Source: Chryseobacterium sp. 3008163
GTDB lineage: Bacteria > Bacteroidota > Bacteroidia > Flavobacteriales > Weeksellaceae
Assembly (NCBI RefSeq): GCF_003669035.1
Contig: NZ_CP033070.1
Coordinates: forward strand, 310,001 to 374,000
Direction: 5' to 3'
Length of the DNA stretch: 64,000 nt
Positions 47,821 through 56,128 of the stretch are shown piece after piece (position 1 is the first letter of the stretch; each line of letters opens with the position of its first letter). Both the position numbers and the translations under genes were made by a program. The notes beneath the pieces are model-generated. The model had not been told where the DNA came from. It saw only the letters and a list, made by a program, of their open reading frames with translations, and made no database searches.

Positions 47821-48894
47821 ATGGCACATAATTTAAATTTCAACAACAGAACAGGAAAATATTCATTTTTCAGCGTAAAGGAAAAAGCATGGCACAACTT
47901 GGGGCAGGTCGTAGAGGAATACCCGACAAGTGAAGAAGCCATCAAATTTGCAGGACTTGACTACGAGGTCGAAAAATCTCCCATTTTCACAAAAGGTGCA
48001 GAAATCATCGAAAGTACCAACGGAATAGAAATGATCGATTCAGAATTGGAAGTCCCGAACTATTTTGCCAATATCCGAACGGATAACAACACCGTTTTAG
48101 GTGTCGTGGGAAAAGATTACCATATCGTACAAAACCGTGAAGCTTTTTCATTTTTTGATTCCATTGTAGGGGGTGGAAAAGGAATTTTATACGAGACCGC
48201 AGGAGCTTTGGGAAATGGAGAACGCATTTTTATTACCGCCAAATTACCCGACTATATCCGTGTTGGCAACGGTGACGATATTACAGAAAAATACATTTTC
48301 CTTACCACCTCCCACGATGGAAGCGGCAGCATTACCGCCGCATTTACACCCGTCCGAATAGTCTGTCAAAACACCTTGAATGCATCATTGCGAAATATGA
48401 GCAATGTGGTACGAATAAGACACACCGCAGGCGCAAAACAACGTTTGGAAGACGCACACAAAGTGATGGGATTAGCGAGTAAATTGAGTACTGAATTGGA
48501 AAACACGTTTAATCATTGGGCAAAAATAAAAGTCGGTGATGATGAAATGAAGAAGCTGATCCAATTGGCACTTTGTCCCAATAAAGAAACTTTACAGCAC
48601 TTGCAGAAAGGAAATTTTGACGATCTGTCAACGCTATTTAAAAACACCGTTGATGATGCTTTTGCCTATGCGATGATGAGCGACACCCAACAAATGGAAA
48701 CGACCAAGGGAACTTTGTTTGGTACTTACAATGCGGTAACAGGTTACTTTCAGAATGTCAGAAATTACAAGGATAACGAAGCCAAACTTCAATCCATTGT
48801 ATTGGGCGGAACTGCACAACTGAAATCTCAAAAAGCTTTTGAGTTGTGTACAGGATTTGCGAAAGACGGACATGCTGTTTTCACTCTGAATTAA
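47821..48894 (+). CDS. DUF932 / TIGR03299-type phage-plasmid protein
   Basis: 357 residues. The start KEKAWHNLGQVVEEYPTSEEA and the core GVVGKDYHIVQNREAFSFFD, GNGERIFITAKLPDYIRVG and TPVRIVCQNTL match the DUF932 family common in plasmids and conjugative elements. Molecular role is not established. It lies 41 bases after ssb and is followed by a clear terminator. Confidence 0.88.
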   Translation: MAHNLNFNNRTGKYSFFSVKEKAWHNLGQVVEEYPTSEEAIKFAGLDYEVEKSPIFTKGAEIIESTNGIEMIDSELEVPNYFANIRTDNNTVLGVVGKDYHIVQNREAFSFFDSIVGGGKGILYETAGALGNGERIFITAKLPDYIRVGNGDDITEKYIFLTTSHDGSGSITAAFTPVRIVCQNTLNASLRNMSNVVRIRHTAGAKQRLEDAHKVMGLASKLSTELENTFNHWAKIKVGDDEMKKLIQLALCPNKETLQHLQKGNFDDLSTLFKNTVDDAFAYAMMSDTQQMETTKGTLFGTYNAVTGYFQNVRNYKDNEAKLQSIVLGGTAQLKSQKAFELCTGFAKDGHAVFTLN

Positions 48895-48902
48895 TCACTC
48901 AG

Positions 48903-48926
48903 GTAACCGCCTTTAACGGCGGTTAC
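48903..48926 (+). terminator. Intrinsic terminator after DUF932 gene
   Basis: GTAACCGCC (48903-48911) pairs perfectly with GGCGGTTAC (48918-48926) across a six-base loop and is followed by TTTT. It ends the ssb-DUF932 transcript. Confidence 0.8.
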
Positions 48927-48943
48927 TTTTAAAAAATCATTTT

Positions 48944-49354
48944 ATGAACATCAAGGATCTACACGGAAGAAGTATTGAGGTAACCGATTTGGAAAAAGCC
49001 ATTCAACAGGCTGAAAATCTAAAAGATTACGAACACGAAGATAAAAACTTCGCAGACTTCGACGCAAGGCAAAAAGCCTATTGGACTGATGTGTACAACA
49101 AATTATTATTTCTAAAAAAATATCAAAATGAGCATCCTATCAAAAAGACTGAATACAAAGCTTTGTGCATCATAGGAAACATCATCAAAGAGTTTGAAAA
49201 GCTTCATCTACTAAAGATGACCCGCCCAGATGACGAAGATTTGAGAACGGCAAGAAATTCACTTGAAACCATTGTTCATTCCAATGGTTACAAGATCAAT
49301 TACGATAGAAATTCTAAGAGATCAATTTTAAAAAACAAACAAAATGAACACTAA
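48944..49354 (+). CDS. Hypothetical protein of the conjugative element
   Basis: 136 residues, charged and helical, starting MNIKDLHGRSIEVTDLEKAI with a YWTDVYNKLLFLKKYQ segment. It resembles small helper proteins found beside PRTRC genes, but I do not recognise a named family. Its stop overlaps the start of the PRTRC E gene (ATGAACACTAA), so the two are coupled. Confidence 0.65.
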   Translation: MNIKDLHGRSIEVTDLEKAIQQAENLKDYEHEDKNFADFDARQKAYWTDVYNKLLFLKKYQNEHPIKKTEYKALCIIGNIIKEFEKLHLLKMTRPDDEDLRTARNSLETIVHSNGYKINYDRNSKRSILKNKQNEH

Positions 49355-49861
49355 TTTTTCAGCCTTGTAACGCAACTTGACTTTACAGGCAACTTGAATA
49401 TAGCCATTCAAAAAGGGACAGATAACAATTGGATCGTTTCCGTACTGCTCCAAAATAATGGTTGCGCAGACGATGCGAAAAACAGGATCCCGCCCTTAAA
49501 TCTTCGGGGAACTGCTGAAGATCTGGACAATAGATTTTTTGAAAACATTGCCCAACCGATACAGTCTGCATCATACCTTATGGTCAATATGGACGCTTTT
49601 ATGGTGCAATTGGAAGAAGCGAAAAAACATTCTGCAATGGAAAAACAAAACGCTGACAAGGAAAGTAAAGCCAAGGAAGAAAGAGAGAAAAAATATAAAG
49701 ATGCTATGAAAAAAGCAGAAGATTTTGAAAAAGAATCCAAATTCAAGGATGCATGGTCAGCCTTGCCAAAGGCTTCCGATTATCCCGAATTTTCCAGAGA
49801 AATATTGGAGAAACAGGAAGCCTACGAAAAAGAATTTGCGCCTAACTTATTTACTTCATAA
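49344..49861 (+). CDS. PRTRC system protein E (frame interrupted near start)
   Basis: ATG 49344 reads MNTNFSAL then stops. One extra T in the run 49355-49359 gives MNTNFFSLVTQLDFTGNL and joins the long frame (NIAIQKGTDNNWIVSVLLQNN), matching the PRTRC E N-terminus. Full product is about 172 residues, with PLNLRGTAEDLDNRFFENI in the middle and a charged coiled-coil C-terminus. PRTRC genes are conserved on plasmids and integrative elements; their function is unknown. Confidence 0.8.
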
Positions 49862-49879
49862 CCTTAAAAATCAACATCT

Positions 49880-50098
49880 ATGTTACTCGCAACCGAATTG
49901 GAAAGGGTTTTTATCATCGTGGACAAAGGACAGGAAATAAAACTCAGTGACCCCGAACCTAAATGGAGTGTTGAAGCCGTGATGAATTTCTACGCCAATA
50001 CCTACCCCATTCTTACCACCGCAAAAGTATCAGCACCCCTCATTCGTGAAGATACGCTACAATACACCTTTGAAAGCATCATGGGTACTAAAGGTTAA
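49880..50098 (+). CDS. PRTRC system protein C
   Basis: 72 residues. VEAVMNFYANTYPILTTAKV and the final LQYTFESIMGTKG are typical of the small, ubiquitin-like PRTRC C protein, which ends in a short Gly-containing tail. Its presence together with a ThiF-type protein suggests a ubiquitin-like activation reaction, although the C-terminal Gly-Gly is not exact here. Confidence 0.85.
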   Translation: MLLATELERVFIIVDKGQEIKLSDPEPKWSVEAVMNFYANTYPILTTAKVSAPLIREDTLQYTFESIMGTKG

Positions 50099-50111
50099 TT
50101 AAAAAAACGCT

Positions 50112-51284
50112 ATGGATCATGCAACGACATATCATCTCGGGAACGATCAAAATCCCACAGCAACCCAAGCAGAAGCAACTGCACCGACAGTTGAGAGAAT
50201 TCGCAGAGTGGATGAAACATCCCAAGGATGCAGGAGAGATCAGAAAAGACCAGAGGAAATCAGTACCTGTGCCGATGCTTCCAATGCTTTTTTGACATGT
50301 TCGTTTCTTCCCAAGTTGAAAGACAATGAAACTTTACAGGGTTGTAAGAAATTTAAACGACTGGAAAGGGATTTTTATCAATCCCTTTCAGACCTCGCAA
50401 AACATTATCTGATCGATCCGAAACCATCCCAACAATATGGATATCCTTACAATATGGCTTTGGCAGTCCACGATCTACAGCAACAGCTAAAAAATAAGAC
50501 AAGGGATTGGGAAGAAATACGACTGATAAGAGATAAAGCAAAGGTCTATTTCACAAGTGAGGAAAGATACAATACAGAAGCAACTTTATATTACATTCCT
50601 GTTATGCCTCTGTATCGATTGTCAAAGGAAAAAAAGTATAAAAAAGCTTTCCAACTCTTACTTTCAGTGTACAGTTACTTATATCATATTGTTGATATTC
50701 CTTATTATAGGCAGGAAGCAAGTTATCTGTATTGGATGTACGATATGTTGGAGCAATGGGCTACCGAAGATGATGAAACAGAAGATTCTCTAAGATTCCT
50801 AGCCGAAACAAAATACGCAGAATGGGTCGGCAACTGTATGGAAAAGAAAATTTATAACCCTCTAAACTTGCAACATTTTGAAAACCGCTTACAGCAATTC
50901 AAAGCTAAAGACCATTTCGATGGCAAATGTTTGAAGGTGGCAAAAACAGCAATTGATCTATTCGTCAATTTTCCAAATTCAAATATTTTCAGAAACGCGC
51001 AAGCCTGTTCGAATGACACTAACAATGATGAAGAGGATGACGAAAACTGTGAAAATATGGTCACAATGGGTCAATATATTTCTTTCTGTGCAGATGCCAA
51101 AGGATGTTTGTTTGATCAACTTTTTCAAAGTGTCAATAACGAATTACAGGAGTACGGACAAATGGAGGAACCTGTGATCATTAAACATTTTAACGGCTCG
51201 AATGTCAGGCAAAACAATCTCGAATTTGAACATCAGATATTTGATCTGATCAAAGATCTCATTGACCTAATGAACGAATTTTAA
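50112..51284 (+). CDS. PRTRC-linked protein, probable F-type; N-terminus uncertain
   Basis: 390 residues as read. The body (from about residue 60, FLPKLKDNETLQGC onward) is helical with Tyr-rich VYSYLYHIVDIPYYRQ and an acidic linker near residue 300, placed where PRTRC F lies. The first 60 residues in this frame are unusually His/Thr/Ala-rich. The overlapping frame from ATG 50119 (MQRHIISGTIKIPQQPKQK) looks more natural and would join the body if one T were missing at 50288-50293. The family call is moderate. Confidence 0.68.
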   Translation: MDHATTYHLGNDQNPTATQAEATAPTVERIRRVDETSQGCRRDQKRPEEISTCADASNAFLTCSFLPKLKDNETLQGCKKFKRLERDFYQSLSDLAKHYLIDPKPSQQYGYPYNMALAVHDLQQQLKNKTRDWEEIRLIRDKAKVYFTSEERYNTEATLYYIPVMPLYRLSKEKKYKKAFQLLLSVYSYLYHIVDIPYYRQEASYLYWMYDMLEQWATEDDETEDSLRFLAETKYAEWVGNCMEKKIYNPLNLQHFENRLQQFKAKDHFDGKCLKVAKTAIDLFVNFPNSNIFRNAQACSNDTNNDEEDDENCENMVTMGQYISFCADAKGCLFDQLFQSVNNELQEYGQMEEPVIIKHFNGSNVRQNNLEFEHQIFDLIKDLIDLMNEF

Positions 51285-51294
51285 ATCTTAAACA

Positions 51295-52011
51295 ATGGAA
51301 AATATAATACAAGACTTTGGAAAACTATATCATCCCACGTCAGCATTGGTATTTTATCAGACAACTGATAGGATCAAAGATATTTATGTAGAACATTTTG
51401 ATATTGACAAAGACGGAAATCCCATCAATGCGCACCCATTGACCATTCGTGAAGCAAAATTTTTATCTAAAGCCCTGAATATCGAAACCAAAAAAAGCAG
51501 AGAATTTTTAAAACCTCAAAATATCCTTTCAGAAAATATACTGCATATCGACCCGAGTAAAGACGGCTCTGTCATCTGGTACACCAAAGGTCAGAAAGTA
51601 GACCTTTTCTTTTCTGAAACGCTAGGCATTTCCAATGGTATCGCACAAGTTCCTCCTTTGCTTTGGTCTGCGAATAAACAGAATCTGGTAATTTTTGCCT
51701 TGGCTTCTGACAGAAGACCGACAGAAAAAACAGTACTTTATCACGCACCGTTCTTCAACGTCTACGACAGCGGAACTGTCTGTATGGGAACGGTAGATGT
51801 CAATATCAAAAATTCTGCATCGATTGAGGAATTTACAGAGGCTTGGGAAAAGTATTTTTTCAACAGCTATTTCAGCCATCTGATGAACGGTCACAATCCG
51901 ATAAAAGGCAACTGCGTAAATCTATGGAAAGAACTAATTGATACAGGAAACCCTTTTCCAAAGAAGTTATTAAAGAGAACCAATAAAACCCTTAAAGACC
52001 TACTCTCATGA
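51295..52011 (+). CDS. PRTRC system protein B
   Basis: 238 residues. ALVFYQTTDRIKDIYVEHFD, HPLTIREAKFLSKAL, PPLLWSANKQNLVIFAL, LYHAPFFNVYDSGTVCMGTV and FFNSYFSHLMNG match PRTRC B. Function unknown. The end overlaps the ThiF-type gene by four bases. Confidence 0.88.
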   Translation: MENIIQDFGKLYHPTSALVFYQTTDRIKDIYVEHFDIDKDGNPINAHPLTIREAKFLSKALNIETKKSREFLKPQNILSENILHIDPSKDGSVIWYTKGQKVDLFFSETLGISNGIAQVPPLLWSANKQNLVIFALASDRRPTEKTVLYHAPFFNVYDSGTVCMGTVDVNIKNSASIEEFTEAWEKYFFNSYFSHLMNGHNPIKGNCVNLWKELIDTGNPFPKKLLKRTNKTLKDLLS

Positions 52012-52805
52012 CTACTGAAAAATTAAAAGTGCATTTTACAGATAACTATCTGATCAACCCTACCAACCCTGTCACAGTCAATGTAATTGGTGCAGGTGGA
52101 ACAGGCTCTAAAGTGTTGACCGCCTTGATGGAGATGAATCACAGTCTTACTGCAATGGAACACCCTGGTCTGCAGGTTCGTCTTTGGGATGATGACATCA
52201 TCACTTCAGCCAACTTGGGAAGACAGCGTTTTGCAGAATCTGAAACAGGACTGCATAAGTCAGTCGCACTTATCAACCGATGTAACCGTTGGGCAGGGAC
52301 AAACTGGAAAGCGGAAACCAAAAAATTTGCTTGGGAAAGAGAGGATTATTACCCCGATAATACAGAATCGAATATTTATATTTCCTGTGTAGATAATGTA
52401 TCAGCACGTTTTGAAATTGCCGATATTTTGAAACACAAAAGACATCACAATTCAAGCCTTAAATATTGGCTGGATTTCGGAAATACCAAAGATAAAGGGC
52501 AGGTCATCCTTTCGACCATCGGAAATATCCGTCAACCAAAGTCTGAAAAATACGAAACTGTAGAAAATCTGCCTTTCATAACGGATGAATTCGGGGAACT
52601 GCTAAAAAAGTCCGAAGAGGAAGACCATACGCCAAGTTGTTCGTTGGCAGAAGCTTTGCAAAAACAGGATCTATTCATCAATGCGTCCTTGGCACAAATG
52701 GGATGCAGTCTGCTTTGGAATTTATTTAGATATGGCTTCACTCCGTACAGGGGATTCTTTCACAATCTGAAAGATTTGAATACGCAACCCATTAAAATCG
52801 CCTGA
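52008..52805 (+). CDS. PRTRC system ThiF-family protein
   Basis: 265 residues. A Rossmann motif (VIGAGGTGSKVLTALMEMNH) and the ThiF/E1 motifs VRLWDDDIITSANLGRQRF and NIYISCVDNVSARFEIADIL are present. A Cys at CSLAEAL could serve as a thioester site. It probably adenylates a small C-terminal-Gly protein such as PRTRC C. Last gene of the cassette, followed by a strong terminator. PRTRC A, D and ParB are not in the window. Confidence 0.9.
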   Translation: MTTEKLKVHFTDNYLINPTNPVTVNVIGAGGTGSKVLTALMEMNHSLTAMEHPGLQVRLWDDDIITSANLGRQRFAESETGLHKSVALINRCNRWAGTNWKAETKKFAWEREDYYPDNTESNIYISCVDNVSARFEIADILKHKRHHNSSLKYWLDFGNTKDKGQVILSTIGNIRQPKSEKYETVENLPFITDEFGELLKKSEEEDHTPSCSLAEALQKQDLFINASLAQMGCSLLWNLFRYGFTPYRGFFHNLKDLNTQPIKIA

Positions 52806-52816
52806 TAAAAAATCGG

Positions 52817-52859
52817 GCAAAAAGACCATTCCAACCAAAGTTCGGAAAGGTCTTTTTGC
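52817..52859. terminator. Bidirectional terminator after PRTRC ThiF
   Basis: GCAAAAAGACC (52817-52827) is perfectly inverted as GGTCTTTTTGC (52849-52859), 21-base loop. T-rich on both strands, so it works in either direction. Confidence 0.7.
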
Positions 52860-52873
52860 GCTCATATCGGACA

Positions 52874-53057
52874 CAACCTATTTGAATACCTTCCCTATCT
52901 CTGCCTGTTCAAAAAAGTTGTGGGGCTGTTCTATGTGTCTTTCTGCGGCAGACGAAAAAAGATCATTTCTTCCAAGGTCGAAAGCATCTTTTTTCACATC
53001 AATGAAGCAACCCATTTGAATAACGATGACCAACGCCAACGCCATTCAAAAAAGTTG
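52874..53057. repeat. Composite direct repeats with an internal inverted repeat
   Basis: A two-part motif occurs twice: CAAC(C/C)(T/C)ATTTGAATA at 52874-52888 and 53008-53022, and TTCAAAAAAGTTG at 52908-52920 and 53045-53057, with spacing of 33 and 36 bases between the parts. Between the copies, GAAAAAAGAT (52954-52963) is perfectly inverted as ATCTTTTTTC (52986-52995). No ORF covers it. Its position right after PRTRC genes would fit a partition or replication site; this is inference. Confidence 0.5.
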
Positions 53058-53070
53058 CGGTCAATCTCAT

Positions 53071-54059
53071 TTAATCTTTGATTAAACAATGTAAGTACTC
53101 TTCGGTATATGACCTGGAACTATTTCTATGACTTTTAAACTTCGGGTATTTCACCGATGAACATTGATAGCAACCTAAGCCTGTCATCATCTCTTTGATA
53201 TGGGAAGACGGTATAAAACCTTCATTGTTATAGCTGAGAAATATGTACTTATAGTCAGCCTGCTCTATGAGTTCAAAAAGTGCTTTTTCTGCCTTTTTTT
53301 TAAGACAAAATCGTGAGGTCTCATAGCTTCTTGATCCTGTTATCCCTTTTGGTTGGAATTGGGTATCATATAATGAGATGGTATTCAGCAGATGATAATA
53401 CGAGCCATATTCTCTTCCATTATATGGCGGGTCCAAATAAAGGATGTCCCCTTTAAGGTTTTTATCAAAACGTTGCTGTCTTTCCTGTATACTTTATATT
53501 TCACCTTTTTTAAAGCCCTCTTTATAGGTAAAAGTTCAATATCGCAGAGTGCCGTTTTCTTCAGTTTCTTTAGAAATGCACAATAGACGGATGCCGTATT
53601 GGCAATTCTATCTAAGGCGACAAGAAGTGTCGCTATCAGCAAAATATAGAAATCTTGATCTATCTCAGAACTTTGAAATCGTCGTTCAATATCCATCCTT
53701 ATGGCATCTATTTTCTTCCCATTATTGGCAGTGAAGTACAACCGACCGGCAGATCCAGAATCTGAATATTCCTCAAATATAAATCCTTCAACACCTTCCA
53801 AACGATTTAGGTCGACAAGCATTGTAAGATATTGCTCTTGACTTATACCACAGTAAAATGCGCTGTTAAGGACATAACTGTAATACTCTCTGTCATTATA
53901 GATGATACTTTTCACCTTGTTATGGAAAAGGTTTCCGACTACACCGGTTCCTGCAAACAGATCGCAAAAGCTGCAGTCGCCAAGGTTTTGCCCTGTTATA
54001 TTTGAAACTTCGTTGTAAATAAAACCAGACAATCTTATCTTAGATCCCAAATAATTCAT
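53071..54059 (-). CDS. D12-class adenine-specific DNA methyltransferase (frame interrupted once)
   Basis: About 329 residues. N-terminal MNYLGSKIRLSGFI and FCDLFAGTGVVGNLF (SAM site, motif I) lie in the first frame; the catalytic LYLDPPYNGREYG (motif IV) lies in the second. One extra A in the run 53467-53470 joins them as NVFDKNLKGDILYLDPPY. It methylates adenine in double-stranded DNA, possibly shielding the element from host restriction. No partner endonuclease is visible, so it is an orphan. Target sequence cannot be read from the protein. Confidence 0.82.
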
Positions 54060-54147
54060 TTTTTATTTGCAATCTCCTGTATAATGGGGATGAGGCTTTA
54101 TTTTGTATGGTAATGTCTTGATTTTGCTTTGAATGTCGTCATATAAA

Positions 54148-54173
54148 AACGGCTTGGTTTAAACCAAGCCGTT
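54148..54173. terminator. Perfect palindromic terminator at end of tra operon
   Basis: AACGGCTTGGTTT (54148-54160) is followed directly by its exact complement AAACCAAGCCGTT (54161-54173). It lies 20 bases beyond the last tra gene and 89 bases upstream of the methyltransferase start, both minus strand. Likely ends the tra transcript. Confidence 0.75.
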
Positions 54174-54192
54174 AGAATAAGGTTAGACATTT

Positions 54193-54633
54193 TTATGATG
54201 CGTTGTCAAATTCAAAATCTATTCTTCTTTCATTTCCAAAACTATCCCTGATCCAAATACTGAACTGATGGGATTCAGAAGCTTGGGAGGTGTAATAAAG
54301 TCTGAATTGTTTTTGAAGTAGATCATATTCATCATTATTTAAATAAGGTGGGTCACTGAAATATTGTAGTTTTCCGGTTCCCTCATATTGAAAATAACGA
54401 ATTCGGTACGTAGTCCCATTAAAGTTTGAAGAAGTCAGGAGCGAGATACGAATTTCTACTGTTTCATTTTCCGCGATCTCTGAAGGTACAGGCATAATTT
54501 CAACCTCGAACGGAAAGTCCTGCTGAATTTCCATATCATTATCCTGACAAGAATTAAGTATAAAACTAATGAATAAAATTGCCATTGAATACTTACATAG
54601 CTGCAAGATCTTTTTGTTGATTACATTTTTCAT
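54193..54633 (-). CDS. traQ: Conjugative transposon protein TraQ (DUF3872)
   Basis: 146-residue lipoprotein (LFISFILNSCQDND) with a beta-sandwich: FPFEVEIMPVPSEIAENETVEIR, YRIRYFQYEGTGKL, FSIWIRDSFGNERRIDFEF. Last gene of the CTnDOT-type tra operon. DUF3872 proteins accompany the transfer apparatus; the exact role is unknown. Confidence 0.88.
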   Translation of the reverse strand: MKNVINKKILQLCKYSMAILFISFILNSCQDNDMEIQQDFPFEVEIMPVPSEIAENETVEIRISLLTSSNFNGTTYRIRYFQYEGTGKLQYFSDPPYLNNDEYDLLQKQFRLYYTSQASESHQFSIWIRDSFGNERRIDFEFDNAS

Positions 54634-54645
54634 TGTATGAATTTT

Positions 54646-55206
54646 TTAAAAATTAAATCGCAATCCAAAACCAAACAAGGTGTGAAATTGACCAAGCTGG
54701 CTGTTTAGCAGATAACGCAACTGCCCATTGACCAAAAAGACCAAATGTTCCGTCAGGTAACTTTCTAAGGAAAGTTTTCCATTTGCACCATAAATGAAAT
54801 TCCCGGTCGAATTAAGGATCGAGCCGTCGTAGAGCATTTCAGTACCCTCATTGAACTGCTCATAACCCGCGAGCCCGCCAATACCCAGATTGAAATTGAC
54901 ATTTCGCAAAAGATCTCCCCATAGATGGAGACTGTAACCGCCATTAAATAAATAAGTATCAATCGGGATATCGTAATGGACATACTCATCATACTTTCTG
55001 CTGTATTCAGCCAGCCAGAACAGAAAATGACCATTCTTAGCATAAGAAATAAGTCCTGCGCTTAAAGCATAATTCTGCTTTTCAGGAGATTGTGGAAATA
55101 CTGAATAGGTCAATTCTAATCCCTTCTGTTTAGGGATCATCTGCTGGGCAAACACGTTAATACTTACTGTAAGCAGTAATGCAGATGTTAAAAATATCTT
55201 GTTCAT
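54646..55206 (-). CDS. traO: Conjugal transfer protein TraO
   Basis: 186 residues with a signal peptide (LLTVSINVFAQQ) and an outer-membrane-like beta pattern (GLISYAKNGHFLFWLAEYSRKYDEY, GYSLHLWGDLLRNVNFNLGIGG, C-terminal FGLRFNF). TraO proteins are outer-membrane or periplasmic parts of the mating channel. It starts immediately after traN. Confidence 0.9.
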   Translation of the reverse strand: MNKIFLTSALLLTVSINVFAQQMIPKQKGLELTYSVFPQSPEKQNYALSAGLISYAKNGHFLFWLAEYSRKYDEYVHYDIPIDTYLFNGGYSLHLWGDLLRNVNFNLGIGGLAGYEQFNEGTEMLYDGSILNSTGNFIYGANGKLSLESYLTEHLVFLVNGQLRYLLNSQLGQFHTLFGFGLRFNF

Positions 55207-55207
55207 T

Positions 55208-56110
55208 TTACTTTGTTTTAATGTTTAAACCAGTGATCAGCCTTGCTTGAATCAGGTCTTTATTGTCAAGCTGAACCTTCTGATACCTTCCCCCATTCTT
55301 TTCCAGAATTTCAATTTCCAATACCTGATCTTTCAAAAGTGTAAACTGATCCAACAAATAAACCCCTGAAATATCGGAATGTTGGCTGGCTGTCATCGTT
55401 GGAACGTGGATGCGAACTGGTTGTAGAAGTTTATCCTGAACCACCGTTCTTTTCAAATTCTTCTTGTCGACAATTTTGAAATTGACCAGATCGATATCGA
55501 ACGACACATTGCTGCTGTTTTTAACCTGTAAGGTGAAATAGAATTTATTGTCATTAACGTGCAATGCCCGGACTGAAAATTGGATCCCATAACTTTTGGA
55601 AGCAATGTGATTAATGGTTCTATTGCTTTTTTTATAAAGGTTTTCCATAATCAGTTCCGTCAGGGAAGACGAACTTCCCTTAAGATCTTCAAATAAGACA
55701 TCCGTAGAATACTGCTGTTCCATGCTTCTTTGCTGCTTTAAAAGATCATAGCTAAGTACATCAGGATATGAACTGTAATACACATCGAAGTTGTAAAACT
55801 TTCCGTCTTCGGTGATCACCGAAAAATTAGTTTCCTCCTCAAAATCCCTGACCGCAGACTTGATTCGAAGTACATTTCCGATGGGTTCTGCTTTACTGGC
55901 GATCAGCAGATCACTGCCAAGATCCACATAGCGAATGGGTGACGGAAACAGCAGATGTGAGGTTTTATTGTACGTCACCTGCATTTTGTAGGATTCCAAT
56001 CTTGCTTCTTCTAACGGAAGAAATGTCAATACAGAGTCCTGGGCAAATGTTCTGCCCACCGAGAGCAGAAACAGAATTATCAATAGATATTGGTTTCTTT
56101 TTGTGTTCAT
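55208..56110 (-). CDS. traN: Conjugal transfer protein TraN (DUF4138)
   Basis: 300 residues, signal peptide (LLSVGRTFAQ), then ICYSSYPDVLSYDLLKQQ-type and FTLQVKNSSNVSFDIDLVNFKIVDKKNLKRT segments. Proposed VirB9-like outer part of the transfer channel in this type IV system. It follows traM by 18 bases. Confidence 0.9.
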   Translation of the reverse strand: MNTKRNQYLLIILFLLSVGRTFAQDSVLTFLPLEEARLESYKMQVTYNKTSHLLFPSPIRYVDLGSDLLIASKAEPIGNVLRIKSAVRDFEEETNFSVITEDGKFYNFDVYYSSYPDVLSYDLLKQQRSMEQQYSTDVLFEDLKGSSSSLTELIMENLYKKSNRTINHIASKSYGIQFSVRALHVNDNKFYFTLQVKNSSNVSFDIDLVNFKIVDKKNLKRTVVQDKLLQPVRIHVPTMTASQHSDISGVYLLDQFTLLKDQVLEIEILEKNGGRYQKVQLDNKDLIQARLITGLNIKTK

Positions 56111-56128
56111 TTTCTATTTTTTAATTGG

